Assembly: GCF_029277445.1 (NCBI RefSeq)
Contig: NZ_CP119567.1
Location: 496,001 to 560,000 of the forward strand
DNA length: 64,000 bases
Reading direction: 5' to 3'
Source: Pararhizobium qamdonense
GTDB lineage: Bacteria > Pseudomonadota > Alphaproteobacteria > Rhizobiales > Rhizobiaceae
Shown: positions 7,681-19,051 of the stretch, in pieces
Layout: each line of letters begins with the position of its first letter
How positions within the stretch are numbered: the stretch's first letter is position 1
The notes under the pieces: model-generated
Told to the model about the DNA's origin: nothing
The model's database searches: none
What the model saw: the letters and a program-made list of their open reading frames with translations, nothing else
Program-made: the position numbers and the translations under genes

Positions 7681-9216
7681 ATGGCGAGCCTGCTGGGGAT
7701 CGACAACGGCCTGACTGTGACGAAGGCTGTCATCTTTGATAGGGACGGCACGCAGCTTTCGGTCGCCCGGCGCCGCGTTCCGCAATCCATGCCACAGGCG
7801 CGCTTTGTCGAACGCGATATGGCGGGACTTTGGCAGGCAACGGCCGAAGCGATCCGGGAAGCGATCGCGCTGAGCGGCAGGCCGCCATCCGACATCAAGG
7901 CCGTTGCCGCGACGGCGCATGGCGACGGGCTCTATCTTCTCGATGATGAAGAACAGCCCCTGGGGCCGGGGATCTTGTCGCTCGATAGCCGCGCCGGTGG
8001 CATCATCGATGCGTGGTCCGGCGGCACTCTGTTCACCGAAGCGCTGGCGCTGACCGGCCAGATCCCGCACGTTTCCGCGCCCTCGGCCCTGCTCGCCTGG
8101 ATTAAGCAGCACGAGCCGGAGCGGTACCGGCGCATCCGGCATCTGCTCGGCTGTAAGGACTGGTTGCGCTTTTGCCTCACCGGCGCGATCGGAACGGATC
8201 GGACGGAAGCCAGCACGTCTTTTACTGACGTTCACACCCAAACTTTTTCTGCGGACGCCATGCGCCTGTTTGGCCTTGAGGATGTGTTCGACGCTCTGCC
8301 GCCCATGGCCCATTCCGCCGAAGTCGCAGGAACTGTGACTGCTGATGCCGCAGCTTTGACTGGACTTTCCGCCGGCACGCCCGTTGCCTTCGGCCTGCAT
8401 GACGTCACCGCTTCTGCACTCGGGATCGGCGGCCATGCGGATGGGGTGATCAGCATCGTGGCGGGCACCTATTCGATCAACCAGGTGGTCTCCACCGATG
8501 TGCGTGTCGATCCCCGCTGGTTCTGCCGCAATGCGATTGACGCCGGGCGCTGGAACAACATGGCGATTTCACCGGCCTCCGCTGCCAATTACGACTGGTT
8601 CCTCGATACGCTGTGCCGGAAAGACCAGGACGCTGCGATTGAAAGCGGCGCGTCGATCCATCAGACTTTGGCGCATGAGATCGACGCCGCCCTGCAAAGA
8701 CCATCGACCATCCTCTTCCATCCCTACCTCTTCGGCTCACCGCACGGAAATAGTGCCAGCGGCAGTTTCCTGGGGCTGCATGGCTGGCACGATCGCGGCG
8801 ATATGCTGAAAGCTGTTTTGGAAGGTATCGCCTTCAATCATCGCACCCATATCGATGCGCTGCGCGACGGCTTTGCCATCAACGAGGCCCGCCTGACCGG
8901 CGGCGCATCGCGCAACCCGGCCTTTGCGCAGATGTTTGCCGATATTCTGGGAATGCCGGTGATGGTGACAGCGACCGACGAGGCAGCGGCATTCGGTGCG
9001 GCCCTGTGCGCCGGTGCAGCCGTCGGCCTTTACGCCTCGGTTCAAGACGACCCGCGCGACCTCGCTGCGACCGGAAGAAAATACCTGCCCGACCCTTCCC
9101 GCAGCGCAGAATTTGATCGCCGCTTCTCGCTCTATTGCCGGATTGCTGAAACACTGAAGCCGGTCTGGCCGGATATCGAGCAACTGGCCCAAACAACCGG
9201 GGGAGACGGCGCGTGA
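7681..9216 (+). CDS. FGGY-family carbohydrate/polyol kinase (second kinase of the locus)
   Basis: 511 residues, full FGGY length. N-terminal phosphate loop LLGIDNGLTVTKAV (residues 4-17), ATAHGDGLYLL, LGCKDWLRFCLTG, probable catalytic base in GLHDVTASALG, then VAGTYSINQ and the late ARLTGGASRNPAFAQMFADILG motif with EAAAFGAALCAG. It is distinct in sequence from the partial kinase at the left edge, so the locus holds two different kinases, perhaps for different polyols or for polyol and ketose. Its stop overlaps the next start as GTGA, so the three genes from 7681 to 11701 form one unit. Substrate unknown. Confidence 0.9.
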   Translation: MASLLGIDNGLTVTKAVIFDRDGTQLSVARRRVPQSMPQARFVERDMAGLWQATAEAIREAIALSGRPPSDIKAVAATAHGDGLYLLDDEEQPLGPGILSLDSRAGGIIDAWSGGTLFTEALALTGQIPHVSAPSALLAWIKQHEPERYRRIRHLLGCKDWLRFCLTGAIGTDRTEASTSFTDVHTQTFSADAMRLFGLEDVFDALPPMAHSAEVAGTVTADAAALTGLSAGTPVAFGLHDVTASALGIGGHADGVISIVAGTYSINQVVSTDVRVDPRWFCRNAIDAGRWNNMAISPASAANYDWFLDTLCRKDQDAAIESGASIHQTLAHEIDAALQRPSTILFHPYLFGSPHGNSASGSFLGLHGWHDRGDMLKAVLEGIAFNHRTHIDALRDGFAINEARLTGGASRNPAFAQMFADILGMPVMVTATDEAAAFGAALCAGAAVGLYASVQDDPRDLAATGRKYLPDPSRSAEFDRRFSLYCRIAETLKPVWPDIEQLAQTTGGDGA

Positions 9217-9989
9217 TCAAGGCAGACGAACGGCGCGAAGAAATTGCCAACTATGTCATCAAGCTCGGCCAGGTGCGGCTCGACGATCTGGCCGAGCATT
9301 TCGGCGTGTCGCGCATGACCATTCATCGCCATATCGACCATCTGGCGCAACAGGGCGTCCTGCGCAAGCTGCATGGCGCGGTCACCGCGCAGCCATCCGG
9401 CGTCTATGAAAGCGCCTTCCGTTACCGCATGACAGTTGGGACTGCCGAAAAGGCAGCGCTGGCGCGCGCGGCTCTCGACTATATCGAAGCCGGCCAGGTC
9501 ATCATGCTCGATGATTCCACCACGACCTGCGCCATCGCTCCGCTTTTGCAGGACATCAAGCCGCTGACCGTGATCAGCAACAGCCTGTCGGCTGCGGCCT
9601 TGCTGACAACAGCCGATGATATCGATTTCATCTGTCTTGGCGGCCAGTATCACCGGACATACAATGCCTATATCGGCATCGTCTGCGAAAATGCCGTGTC
9701 GCGGCTGCGCGCCAATGTCCTCTTCTGCTCGGTTTCCGCCATCACCGGCACGACCACCTATATTCAAGACCCGCAGGTGGTGCGCGTCAAGCAGGCGATG
9801 ATGGCGGCGTCCAACCAGCGCATCCTGCTCGTCGATCACTCCAAGTTCAACAATGTCGCTCTGCATGCGCTGGATGAACTCACCGCGTTCGACACCGTGC
9901 TGGTGACCGACGGGATCAGCGACGCGCAAGCGCAAAAACTTGAACAGGCGGGCGTCCGCCTGCGCGTCGTCAGGACAGCCTCAGCATGA
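9213..9989 (+). CDS. DeoR-family transcriptional regulator
   Basis: 258 residues from a GTG that overlaps the kinase stop. An N-terminal DeoR helix-turn-helix (RREEIANYVIKLGQVRLDDL then HFGVSRMTIHRHIDHL, about residues 7-45) is followed by the sugar-phosphate sensing domain with MLDDSTTTCAIAPLL, VISNSLSAAAL and LVDHSKFNNVALHAL. DeoR proteins usually repress the operon they lie in and release DNA when the phosphorylated sugar accumulates, so it probably regulates the 7681-11701 genes. Start choice rests on the 4-base overlap. Confidence 0.9.
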   Translation: MIKADERREEIANYVIKLGQVRLDDLAEHFGVSRMTIHRHIDHLAQQGVLRKLHGAVTAQPSGVYESAFRYRMTVGTAEKAALARAALDYIEAGQVIMLDDSTTTCAIAPLLQDIKPLTVISNSLSAAALLTTADDIDFICLGGQYHRTYNAYIGIVCENAVSRLRANVLFCSVSAITGTTTYIQDPQVVRVKQAMMAASNQRILLVDHSKFNNVALHALDELTAFDTVLVTDGISDAQAQKLEQAGVRLRVVRTASA

Positions 9990-11701
9990 CCCAGTTGCAA
10001 AGCGAAACATCACCATACCCGGCCGATCGCCTCACCGCGCTCGGCGAAGACGCGGATTTTGATGTCGTTATTTTTGGCGCCGGGATCAATGGCGCCGGCC
10101 TGTTTCGCGATCTTTGCGCGCAGGGGCTGAAATGCCTGATCGTGGACAAGGGGGATTTCGGCTCCGGCACCAGTGCCGCACCGTCGCGGCTGATCCATGG
10201 CGGTCTGAAATATCTGGAGACTGGTGAATTCGGCCTTGTTGCGCAATCGACGCTCGAGCGTAACCTGCTTTTGAAGAACGCCCCCCACTATGTCAGCCCG
10301 CTGCCGACGCTGATCCCGATCTTTTCCTGGTTCAACGGCATAAGTGCCGCCTTGCGCACATTGTTCGGCTCGACCAGCGCACCGCGCAGCCGTGGCGCTG
10401 TTCTCGTCAAGATCGGTTTGGCCCTCTACGATTTCTACGGCTCGCGCGACCGTGTCATGCCGCGCCACCGGCTGGTTGGGCGCAACCGCGCGCTGCGGGA
10501 AATGCCGGTCCTGACCAAATCGATCGTGGCCGCAGGAACCTATTACGACGCCAAAATCAGCCATCCCGAGCGGCTCGTTCTTGAGTTGATTGGCGATGGG
10601 CTGACGGCCAGCACACCATCTGCGGCGGCCAATTACGCCACGCTGATCTCGGCCTCCAATGGTATCCTGACGTTCCGGACCGAAAAGCACGGTACACTTT
10701 CGGTGCGGCCGAAACTGGTCGTCAACGGCGCGGGCCCATGGATCGACGATGTGAATGCTGCACTCGGTGCGCCCTCCAAAATGATCGGCGGCACCAAGGG
10801 ATCGCATATTCTTCTGAAGAACGACGAACTGGTGCGTCATCTCGCCGGCCGCATGGTCTATTTCGAGGCCGATGATGGCCGCATCTGCCTGGTGTTCGAC
10901 TATCTCGGCCGCGCGCTTGTCGGATCGACCGATACCAAGGCTGACAATCCCGATACGGTTCGCTGCGAGCAGGATGAAGTCGAGTATTTCCTGGCGAGTG
11001 TGCGTGCGCTGATGCCGGGCGTCAAAGTCGATCGCGACCAGATCGTCTATGCCTATAGCGGCATACGCCCCCTGCCCGCCTCTGACGCGTCGATCGCCGG
11101 CCTCATCAGCCGCGACCACTCGGCGCCGGTGACCGAGCCGGATCAAACACGGCCGTTCGCGATCATATCGCTGATCGGCGGCAAATGGACCACCTTCCGG
11201 GGCTTTGCGGAGGAAGTTGCCGATACAGTGCTGAAGCGGCTCGGCCGCACCCGCGCCGTCAGCACCCGCTCGATGCCGATCGGTGGCGGCAGGGATTTTC
11301 CAGCGGATGCAAAAGCGAGGTCGCAATGGCTGGCGCAGGCATCGGCCTCTTGCGCAATCGATCTGCCGCGGATCGACACGCTTTTGACCCGTTACGGCAC
11401 GCGGGCGCTTCAGGTTGCACAGCACCAAAGCGACTGGAGCGATGCCGACCGGCTGCCGGATTCGCATGACTATGGCCTGGCGGAAATCGACTATATCGTG
11501 CGCCATGAGTGTGTCGAACATCTGGCTGATGTCGTGATGCGCCGCACCACCCTTGCCGTCACCGGCTCCCTGACACGACGGGATCTCCATGCCATCGCCC
11601 CCGTTATCGCGAAGGCGCGGGGTTGGAGCAGTGAGCGCACCGATGCGGAAATTGAAGCGACCGCCACGCAACTCAAGGCCAGAAATCTGATGCGTCTATA
11701 G
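9986..11701 (+). CDS. FAD-dependent GlpD-like polyol-phosphate dehydrogenase
   Basis: 571 residues. The N-terminal dinucleotide fold DVVIFGAGINGAGLFRDLCA (about residues 28-47) binds FAD. DKGDFGSGTSAAPSRLIHGGLKYLE is the glycerol-3-phosphate dehydrogenase signature region, and VYAYSGIRPLPASD and LIGGKWTTFRGFAEEVAD lie in the C-terminal half. A further alpha-helical DAO_C-like domain ends the protein. In erythritol loci a protein of this type (EryB) oxidises erythritol phosphate and passes electrons to quinone. Here it follows a kinase by overlapping genes (ATGA with the DeoR stop), so kinase and dehydrogenase probably act in sequence. It could also be a plain glycerol-3-phosphate dehydrogenase. 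Confidence 0.88.
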   Translation: MTQLQSETSPYPADRLTALGEDADFDVVIFGAGINGAGLFRDLCAQGLKCLIVDKGDFGSGTSAAPSRLIHGGLKYLETGEFGLVAQSTLERNLLLKNAPHYVSPLPTLIPIFSWFNGISAALRTLFGSTSAPRSRGAVLVKIGLALYDFYGSRDRVMPRHRLVGRNRALREMPVLTKSIVAAGTYYDAKISHPERLVLELIGDGLTASTPSAAANYATLISASNGILTFRTEKHGTLSVRPKLVVNGAGPWIDDVNAALGAPSKMIGGTKGSHILLKNDELVRHLAGRMVYFEADDGRICLVFDYLGRALVGSTDTKADNPDTVRCEQDEVEYFLASVRALMPGVKVDRDQIVYAYSGIRPLPASDASIAGLISRDHSAPVTEPDQTRPFAIISLIGGKWTTFRGFAEEVADTVLKRLGRTRAVSTRSMPIGGGRDFPADAKARSQWLAQASASCAIDLPRIDTLLTRYGTRALQVAQHQSDWSDADRLPDSHDYGLAEIDYIVRHECVEHLADVVMRRTTLAVTGSLTRRDLHAIAPVIAKARGWSSERTDAEIEATATQLKARNLMRL

Positions 11702-11752
11702 AGGATTGGGATCCTCGCCGTGTCGCCACGGACATAACCAAGGAGTCACAAA

Positions 11753-11777
11753 GAGGGGCCCGGTTGCCGGACCCCTC
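11753..11777. terminator. Bidirectional terminator-like hairpin between convergent genes
   Basis: GAGGGGCCCGG, loop TTG, CCGGACCCCTC forms an 11-position stem with one C/A mismatch. It lies between the dehydrogenase stop and the groEL stop, which face each other. The T-runs are short on both strands, so efficiency is uncertain. Confidence 0.55.
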
Positions 11778-11815
11778 CTGATTTCTGCTGCAGGCATTTT
11801 CGAAACGAAAATGCG

Positions 11816-13805
<1,990 letters not shown>

Positions 13806-13855
13806 GTCTATATTCCTTTTGGGCGCAGCCGGATGGCGTTTCCCCTGCGGGATGA

Positions 13856-13882
13856 ATAGCACTCTCCATTTGGGAGTGCCAG
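13856..13882 (-). promoter_or_regulatory. CIRCE element (HrcA operator) upstream of groES
   Basis: TAGCACTC (13857-13864), a 9-base spacer, then GAGTGCCA (13874-13881) is the classical CIRCE inverted repeat with one deviation in the outer right arm. The spacing matches the known operator of the HrcA repressor, and the site sits in the groES leader. HrcA itself is not in this window. Confidence 0.85.
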
Positions 13883-13998
13883 CATTCAATGCTCCCGCTG
13901 CCAAGAATTACAATTCCTGTGTGCTCGAATAATTAAAACATAAATCCGGTTTTCTGTGCTAAAGGATCGAATATCCGATTTATCACGGGAGTCCGGCG

Positions 13999-14118
13999 AT
14001 GAAATCACTCTTCGATTCCATTTACCAGTTTCAATATGTGCTTTTCTTCATTCGCTGGACGCTGACTTTGTCTTTGGTTCTCTGCGCCTATATCGCGTTT
14101 TCCAGTGCGTATTTCTAG
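13999..14118 (+). CDS. Small single-pass membrane protein, hypothetical
   Basis: 39 residues beginning MKSLFDSIYQFQYVLFFIRW. The middle is strongly hydrophobic with aromatic residues, giving one probable membrane helix. A CGGGAG ribosome-binding site lies about 9 bases before the ATG. No family is recognised. It is divergent from groES and faces rightward, with two more small genes after it. Confidence 0.45.
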   Translation: MKSLFDSIYQFQYVLFFIRWTLTLSLVLCAYIAFSSAYF

Positions 14119-14202
14119 CCGGACAGCGCGTTTCAACTTGGTTTTCATGACGAAAACACCAGCTCCCGACCTTCCGGAGCCAAGCCCCGAAAGACCAGAA
14201 AC

Positions 14203-14316
14203 ATGATCAAATTTCGCCCTAAGACTGAAGCCGAGCTGAAGCAGGAAGACGTTCCAGCGCCAGACAAGCCAGTCACCGTCAAGCCTGCAGATCCGAAGAA
14301 GCGCGCGAGCGACTGA
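14203..14316 (+). CDS. Small charged hypothetical protein
   Basis: 37 residues, start MIKFRPKTEAELKQEDVPAP, rich in Lys, Pro and acidic residues, with no hydrophobic segment and probably disordered. The ATG is overlapped (ATGA) by the stop of an even shorter 19-codon frame starting at 14147. The ribosome-binding site is weak. The composition looks like real small rhizobial hypotheticals, but support is limited. Confidence 0.3.
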   Translation: MIKFRPKTEAELKQEDVPAPDKPVTVKPADPKKRASD

Positions 14317-14424
14317 AGACCTGGTCTCCCGTCAAAGGGCTGCAATGCTGGGCCGGGAAGCACCGCAGACACTCCACATCTATGACAGGCCCAGCGGCTT
14401 GGCATGCACCGAAAAGGAAATTTC

Positions 14425-14649
14425 ATGAACGTTGATTTTGCCATTACCGGACGCTTTGTGCACGAGATCAAAGCGGTCCTTCAATCCGTGGGGATCAACG
14501 AAGGGACGGAGTATGATGCGGTGCCCTTCAGCCCCGCAAGCCGCGCAACCGGCCACCACACTTTTGCATTTCACAACAAGCAGGCCGCAACACAGGCTGC
14601 GGCAACATGGGAAGCGCATGTCAAGCAGCGCGTGCTCCTGCAGCGTTGA
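14425..14649 (+). CDS. Small hypothetical protein
   Basis: 74 residues from an ATG preceded by AAAAGGAAA. Starts MNVDFAITGRFVHEIKAVLQ and contains a short AAATWEAHVK segment near the end. Soluble, mixed alpha/beta composition, no transmembrane helix or recognised domain. An in-frame ATG 21 bases upstream is possible but less well placed relative to the ribosome-binding site. It is convergent with the permease gene at 14711. Confidence 0.5.
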   Translation: MNVDFAITGRFVHEIKAVLQSVGINEGTEYDAVPFSPASRATGHHTFAFHNKQAATQAAATWEAHVKQRVLLQR

Positions 14650-14710
14650 TGGACCAATGCCGCCGGTGAAAACATCGGCAGAATGACGGGGTGTCAGGAC
14701 AGCTCATCTG

Positions 14711-15511
14711 TCACCCCTTGGACTTTGGCGACACTGCCAGTGACAGGATCATGAACAGCGTTGCCAGCAGCATGAGAACGCCGGCGGCCGCCAGAATGGC
14801 CGGGGTCATCTGTTCGCGGATCATCGTGAACATTTCACGCGGCAGGGTGCGCTGACCGGGCCCCGCAACGAACAGTGTGACCACCACCTCATCCAGCGAC
14901 GTGGCAAAGGCAAAGAGGCCGCCGGACATCATGCCGGGCGCGATGACCGGAAGCGTGATCCTGCGGAACGTCATTGCCGGGGTTGCACCAAGACTTGCGG
15001 CAGCCTGAAGCAGCCGCCGGTCGAAGGAGGCGAGTGCGGCACCAGTGGACACGACGACGAACGGCACTGCAAGTGTCGTGTGGGCGAGGATCAGCCCGGT
15101 CATTGTTCCCGTCAGCCCCATCCTTGCAAAGACGAAATAGATGCCGACGCCGATCACCACGGCAGGCAGGATCATTGGCGCGACCAGCAGGAATTCGATC
15201 AGCCTGCGGCAGGCAAGTCCGGGCTGGGAAAGCCCGATGGCGGCGGCACTGCCGAGAATGACGGACAGGACTGTCGATGCGACGCCGACGATGAGGCTGT
15301 TTGTCAGGGCCGCCATCCAGCGGGGAGAGTTGATGAACTCCGCGTACCAATCCAGCGTCCAGCCGCTTACCAGAACGGTGATGTATTTATCCTGACTGAA
15401 CGACAGCACCAGCACGAGGACAATGGGCGCTGCCAGAAAAACCAGCACCAGCCAGCCGAACATGGCGTTAAGACGATCAATCAGCGGCGTTTTTTTCCTG
15501 GACTTGATCAT
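14711..15511 (-). CDS. PotC-like polyamine/opine-type ABC transporter permease
   Basis: 266 residues with about six membrane helices. Contains the family EAA loop (LLQAAASLGATPAMTFRRITLP, then GMMSGGLFAFATSLDEVVVTLF) typical of spermidine/putrescine and Fe3+ importer permeases. The start ATG (15509-15511, MIKSRKKTPL) overlaps the stop of the preceding permease gene as ATGA, so the two subunits are made together. Last gene of the leftward PotABCD-like set. Substrate could be polyamine or another small organic amine. Confidence 0.9.
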   Translation of the reverse strand: MIKSRKKTPLIDRLNAMFGWLVLVFLAAPIVLVLVLSFSQDKYITVLVSGWTLDWYAEFINSPRWMAALTNSLIVGVASTVLSVILGSAAAIGLSQPGLACRRLIEFLLVAPMILPAVVIGVGIYFVFARMGLTGTMTGLILAHTTLAVPFVVVSTGAALASFDRRLLQAAASLGATPAMTFRRITLPVIAPGMMSGGLFAFATSLDEVVVTLFVAGPGQRTLPREMFTMIREQMTPAILAAAGVLMLLATLFMILSLAVSPKSKG

Positions 15512-16698
15512 CGGGCACCTCCCTGAAAGCGGCGGCTGAGGCTTGTCTGGAGCAGATAGAGCAGTCCGGTGGCAATGAGCAAAATGACGCTGAGCGCCGC
15601 CGCCATGCCCCAGTTCTGCGTAGCGGTGGTGAACTGTGCGATATAGTAACTGATCATCTGGTCGGCCGGTCCGCCGAGCAAAGCGGGGGTGATGTAGAAC
15701 CCGAGCGTGACGATAAACACCATCAGGCTTCCGGCCATCACGCCGGGCATGATCTGCGGCAGATAGACTTTCAAAAATGTCATGGCAGGTCCGGCCCCCA
15801 GCGACGACGCCGCCATCAGCAGCCGTTGATCGACGGAGCGCATCGATGCCAGCAGCGGAAAGATCATGAAAGGCAGCATGACATGCGCCATGGCGACGAT
15901 CACCGCGCCGCGATTGTACATCAGCGAGAGCGGGGTTTCGATGATGCCGAGCGACAGCAGAACCTGATTGATCGCGCCCCTGTCCTGAAGAATGATCATC
16001 CATGCGGTGTTGCGCACCAGTGCCGCCGTCCAGAAAGGCAGGAGCACGAACAGCAAGAGGATATTGCGCAACCGGTCATATTGCCGCGCAAGGTAAGAGC
16101 AGAGCGGAAAGGCCAGGAAAAGGCAAACCACGGTGACGACGATGGCCATGACGAAGGTCCGGGCCATGATGCCGGTGTAAAGGCTGCGGTTGAAACTGTC
16201 CTGAACTCCTGTCTGATAATCGCGTTTCTTGTCGATGGCAGCCAGCAGAAAGTAATCCGTCACCGGCCCGACGGCGCGCTTCATGGCCTGCCAGGTTTCG
16301 CGGTTCTGCCAGAGTGGATCGTTGAAGGCGGTGGCCGGATCTGTCTTCAGCTTTCGCTTGGTACTGGTCAGCAGGCTTCGAAAACCTGAGCCCTCATAGG
16401 AGAGCCTGCGGGCCACAGCCGCAAGTTTCTGCGGCTCCACTTGATCGAGGTCTGCGCGCGCCGCATCCAGCAGCGAGGACGGCGGAGCGCTTTTACCATC
16501 CCAGGCAGCAAGCGCTCCGCTCAAATTCGGCAGGGTTTCCACCAGTTCCGGATCGGACACAGACCGGGTGAGAATGAAGCCGAGCGGTATGGCAAAGGTG
16601 AGGAGCAAGAGCAGCGCGAGCGGTGCGATCAGGGCGTAAGCCTTGAGCTGCGCCCGCCGGCGGATATTGGCGTTGCTATCCGTGATCACACTGCCCAT
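15508..16698 (-). CDS. PotB-like ABC transporter permease with large periplasmic insert
   Basis: 396 residues, about 100 longer than typical PotB (roughly 285). A first membrane helix lies at about residues 15-40. A hydrophilic stretch of about 130 residues follows (from SVSDPELVETLP to DSFNRSLYTG) before the remaining helices, so the insert should be periplasmic between helices 1 and 2. The C-terminal half carries the EAA motif MAASSLGAGPAMTFLKVYLP. Start at ATG 16698 has GGGGAG about 8 bases upstream; a TTG two codons earlier is less likely. Pairs with the 14711-15511 permease. Confidence 0.88.
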   Translation of the reverse strand: MGSVITDSNANIRRRAQLKAYALIAPLALLLLLTFAIPLGFILTRSVSDPELVETLPNLSGALAAWDGKSAPPSSLLDAARADLDQVEPQKLAAVARRLSYEGSGFRSLLTSTKRKLKTDPATAFNDPLWQNRETWQAMKRAVGPVTDYFLLAAIDKKRDYQTGVQDSFNRSLYTGIMARTFVMAIVVTVVCLFLAFPLCSYLARQYDRLRNILLLFVLLPFWTAALVRNTAWMIILQDRGAINQVLLSLGIIETPLSLMYNRGAVIVAMAHVMLPFMIFPLLASMRSVDQRLLMAASSLGAGPAMTFLKVYLPQIMPGVMAGSLMVFIVTLGFYITPALLGGPADQMISYYIAQFTTATQNWGMAAALSVILLIATGLLYLLQTSLSRRFQGGAR

Positions 16699-16733
16699 TG
16701 TCAAATCTCCCCGATCTCTGCGTGACTATCCGA

Positions 16734-17786
16734 TTACTGTCCGGCCCAGGCCGTCCAGCGCTCCGTCAGCGTGTCGATATGATCGATCCAGAAGGACGCA
16801 TTGAGCGTCATGACGTTTTTCGCATTGTCCGGGAAGGTGGGCAGATACGGCGCGGTTTCGGGATCGACCTTATCGATTGCGGATTTCATGCTGACGCCGA
16901 TCGGCTGGAAGGAACTGAGCCTTGCCTGCGCATCCGGATTGGTCATGAATTTCAACAGGCCATAAGCCTCTTGCGTGTTCGGCGTCGTTGTCAGGATCAC
17001 CCAGCTGTCCGTTGTCGTCAGCGATTGGTTCCAGACGATTCCAAAGGGCAGCTTGTCCTTTCGGATCGCGTTTACCAGGCCGCTATGGTAGGACGACGAC
17101 ATGGCGACGTCGCCTGCCGCCATCATCTGCGCAGGCTGCGAGCCGGTTTTCCAGAACACCAAATTGGCTTTGATGCTGTCGAGCGTCTTGAAGGCCCGGT
17201 CCACGCCTTCCGGGGTCGCGAGCAGAGAATAGACATCGGCTGGCGCTACGCCATCCGCCATCAGCGCGATTTCCAGATTGCCCTTCGGGCCCTGGCGCAA
17301 AGCACGTTTGCCGGGGAATTTTTGCAGGTCGAAAAAATCGGCCCAGCCGCCGGGTGCTGCATTGCCGTCTTTCTTGTCGAAGCCCAAAACGAAATTGTAG
17401 GATCCTGCCCCGATACCGCATTCGTGGACATTGCCGGGAAGGAAATCATCGGGATTGGCGATCGCGGCCACGTCCAGCTTCAGGAACAGGCCTTCCTGAC
17501 ATCCAAGTTCCAACTCCTCGGATTCGACCTGCACCACATCCCAGCCGCCATCGCCATTGGCGGTTTTCGTGCGAAGGATGCCGATGCCGCCATCCCAGCT
17601 GTCTTCGAGAACCGGCTTGCCGATCGCCTTGCTGTAGGGATCGAAAAAATTGAGGCGCAGTTGCTCCTGCAAGGCGCCGCCCCATCCGACGACCGTCAGG
17701 TCGCGGGCAGAGGCCGTGCCGGACAGCAACAGGATTGCTCCGGCGACGGCGGCGGAATAATGGAAGAATTGATTGACCTTACGCAT
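16734..17786 (-). CDS. PotD-like periplasmic substrate-binding protein
   Basis: 350 residues. Signal peptide with hydrophobic core AAVAGAILLLSGTASA, likely cleaved after residue 27. The mature protein begins RDLTVVGWGGALQEQL, as in the extracellular solute-binding families for polyamines and Fe3+. Motifs such as MAAGDVAMSSSYHSG and TNPDAQARLSSF support the PotD/AfuA-like fold. Ribosome-binding site AAAGGGGAT before the ATG. It follows the ATPase gene by 68 bp; that gap contains the 12-bp palindrome AAAGGTACCTTT at 17814-17825. Ligand not deducible. Confidence 0.88.
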   Translation of the reverse strand: MRKVNQFFHYSAAVAGAILLLSGTASARDLTVVGWGGALQEQLRLNFFDPYSKAIGKPVLEDSWDGGIGILRTKTANGDGGWDVVQVESEELELGCQEGLFLKLDVAAIANPDDFLPGNVHECGIGAGSYNFVLGFDKKDGNAAPGGWADFFDLQKFPGKRALRQGPKGNLEIALMADGVAPADVYSLLATPEGVDRAFKTLDSIKANLVFWKTGSQPAQMMAAGDVAMSSSYHSGLVNAIRKDKLPFGIVWNQSLTTTDSWVILTTTPNTQEAYGLLKFMTNPDAQARLSSFQPIGVSMKSAIDKVDPETAPYLPTFPDNAKNVMTLNASFWIDHIDTLTERWTAWAGQ

Positions 17787-17854
17787 GCTTAAATCCCCTT
17801 TTATCGTTATTTGAAAGGTACCTTTTGAGGTGCGGTAATCTGTTTTTCTGGCGT

Positions 17855-18979
<1,125 letters not shown>

Positions 18980-19051
18980 GCGGCATTTCCCGGTGCATCG
19001 TTATCGCGTGCGGACATCGTCTCAGCCACGCTGTAAAAGCTGGCGCTCCAC

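Noticed and set aside
10010-11671. 553-codon open frame antisense to the GlpD-like dehydrogenase
   Set aside because: It mirrors the codon structure of the high-GC dehydrogenase gene on the other strand and has no ribosome-binding site or recognisable domain.
14147-14206. 19-codon ORF overlapping the next small gene as ATGA
   Set aside because: Too short and lacking a ribosome-binding site to be listed as a gene; noted only within the small-gene group.
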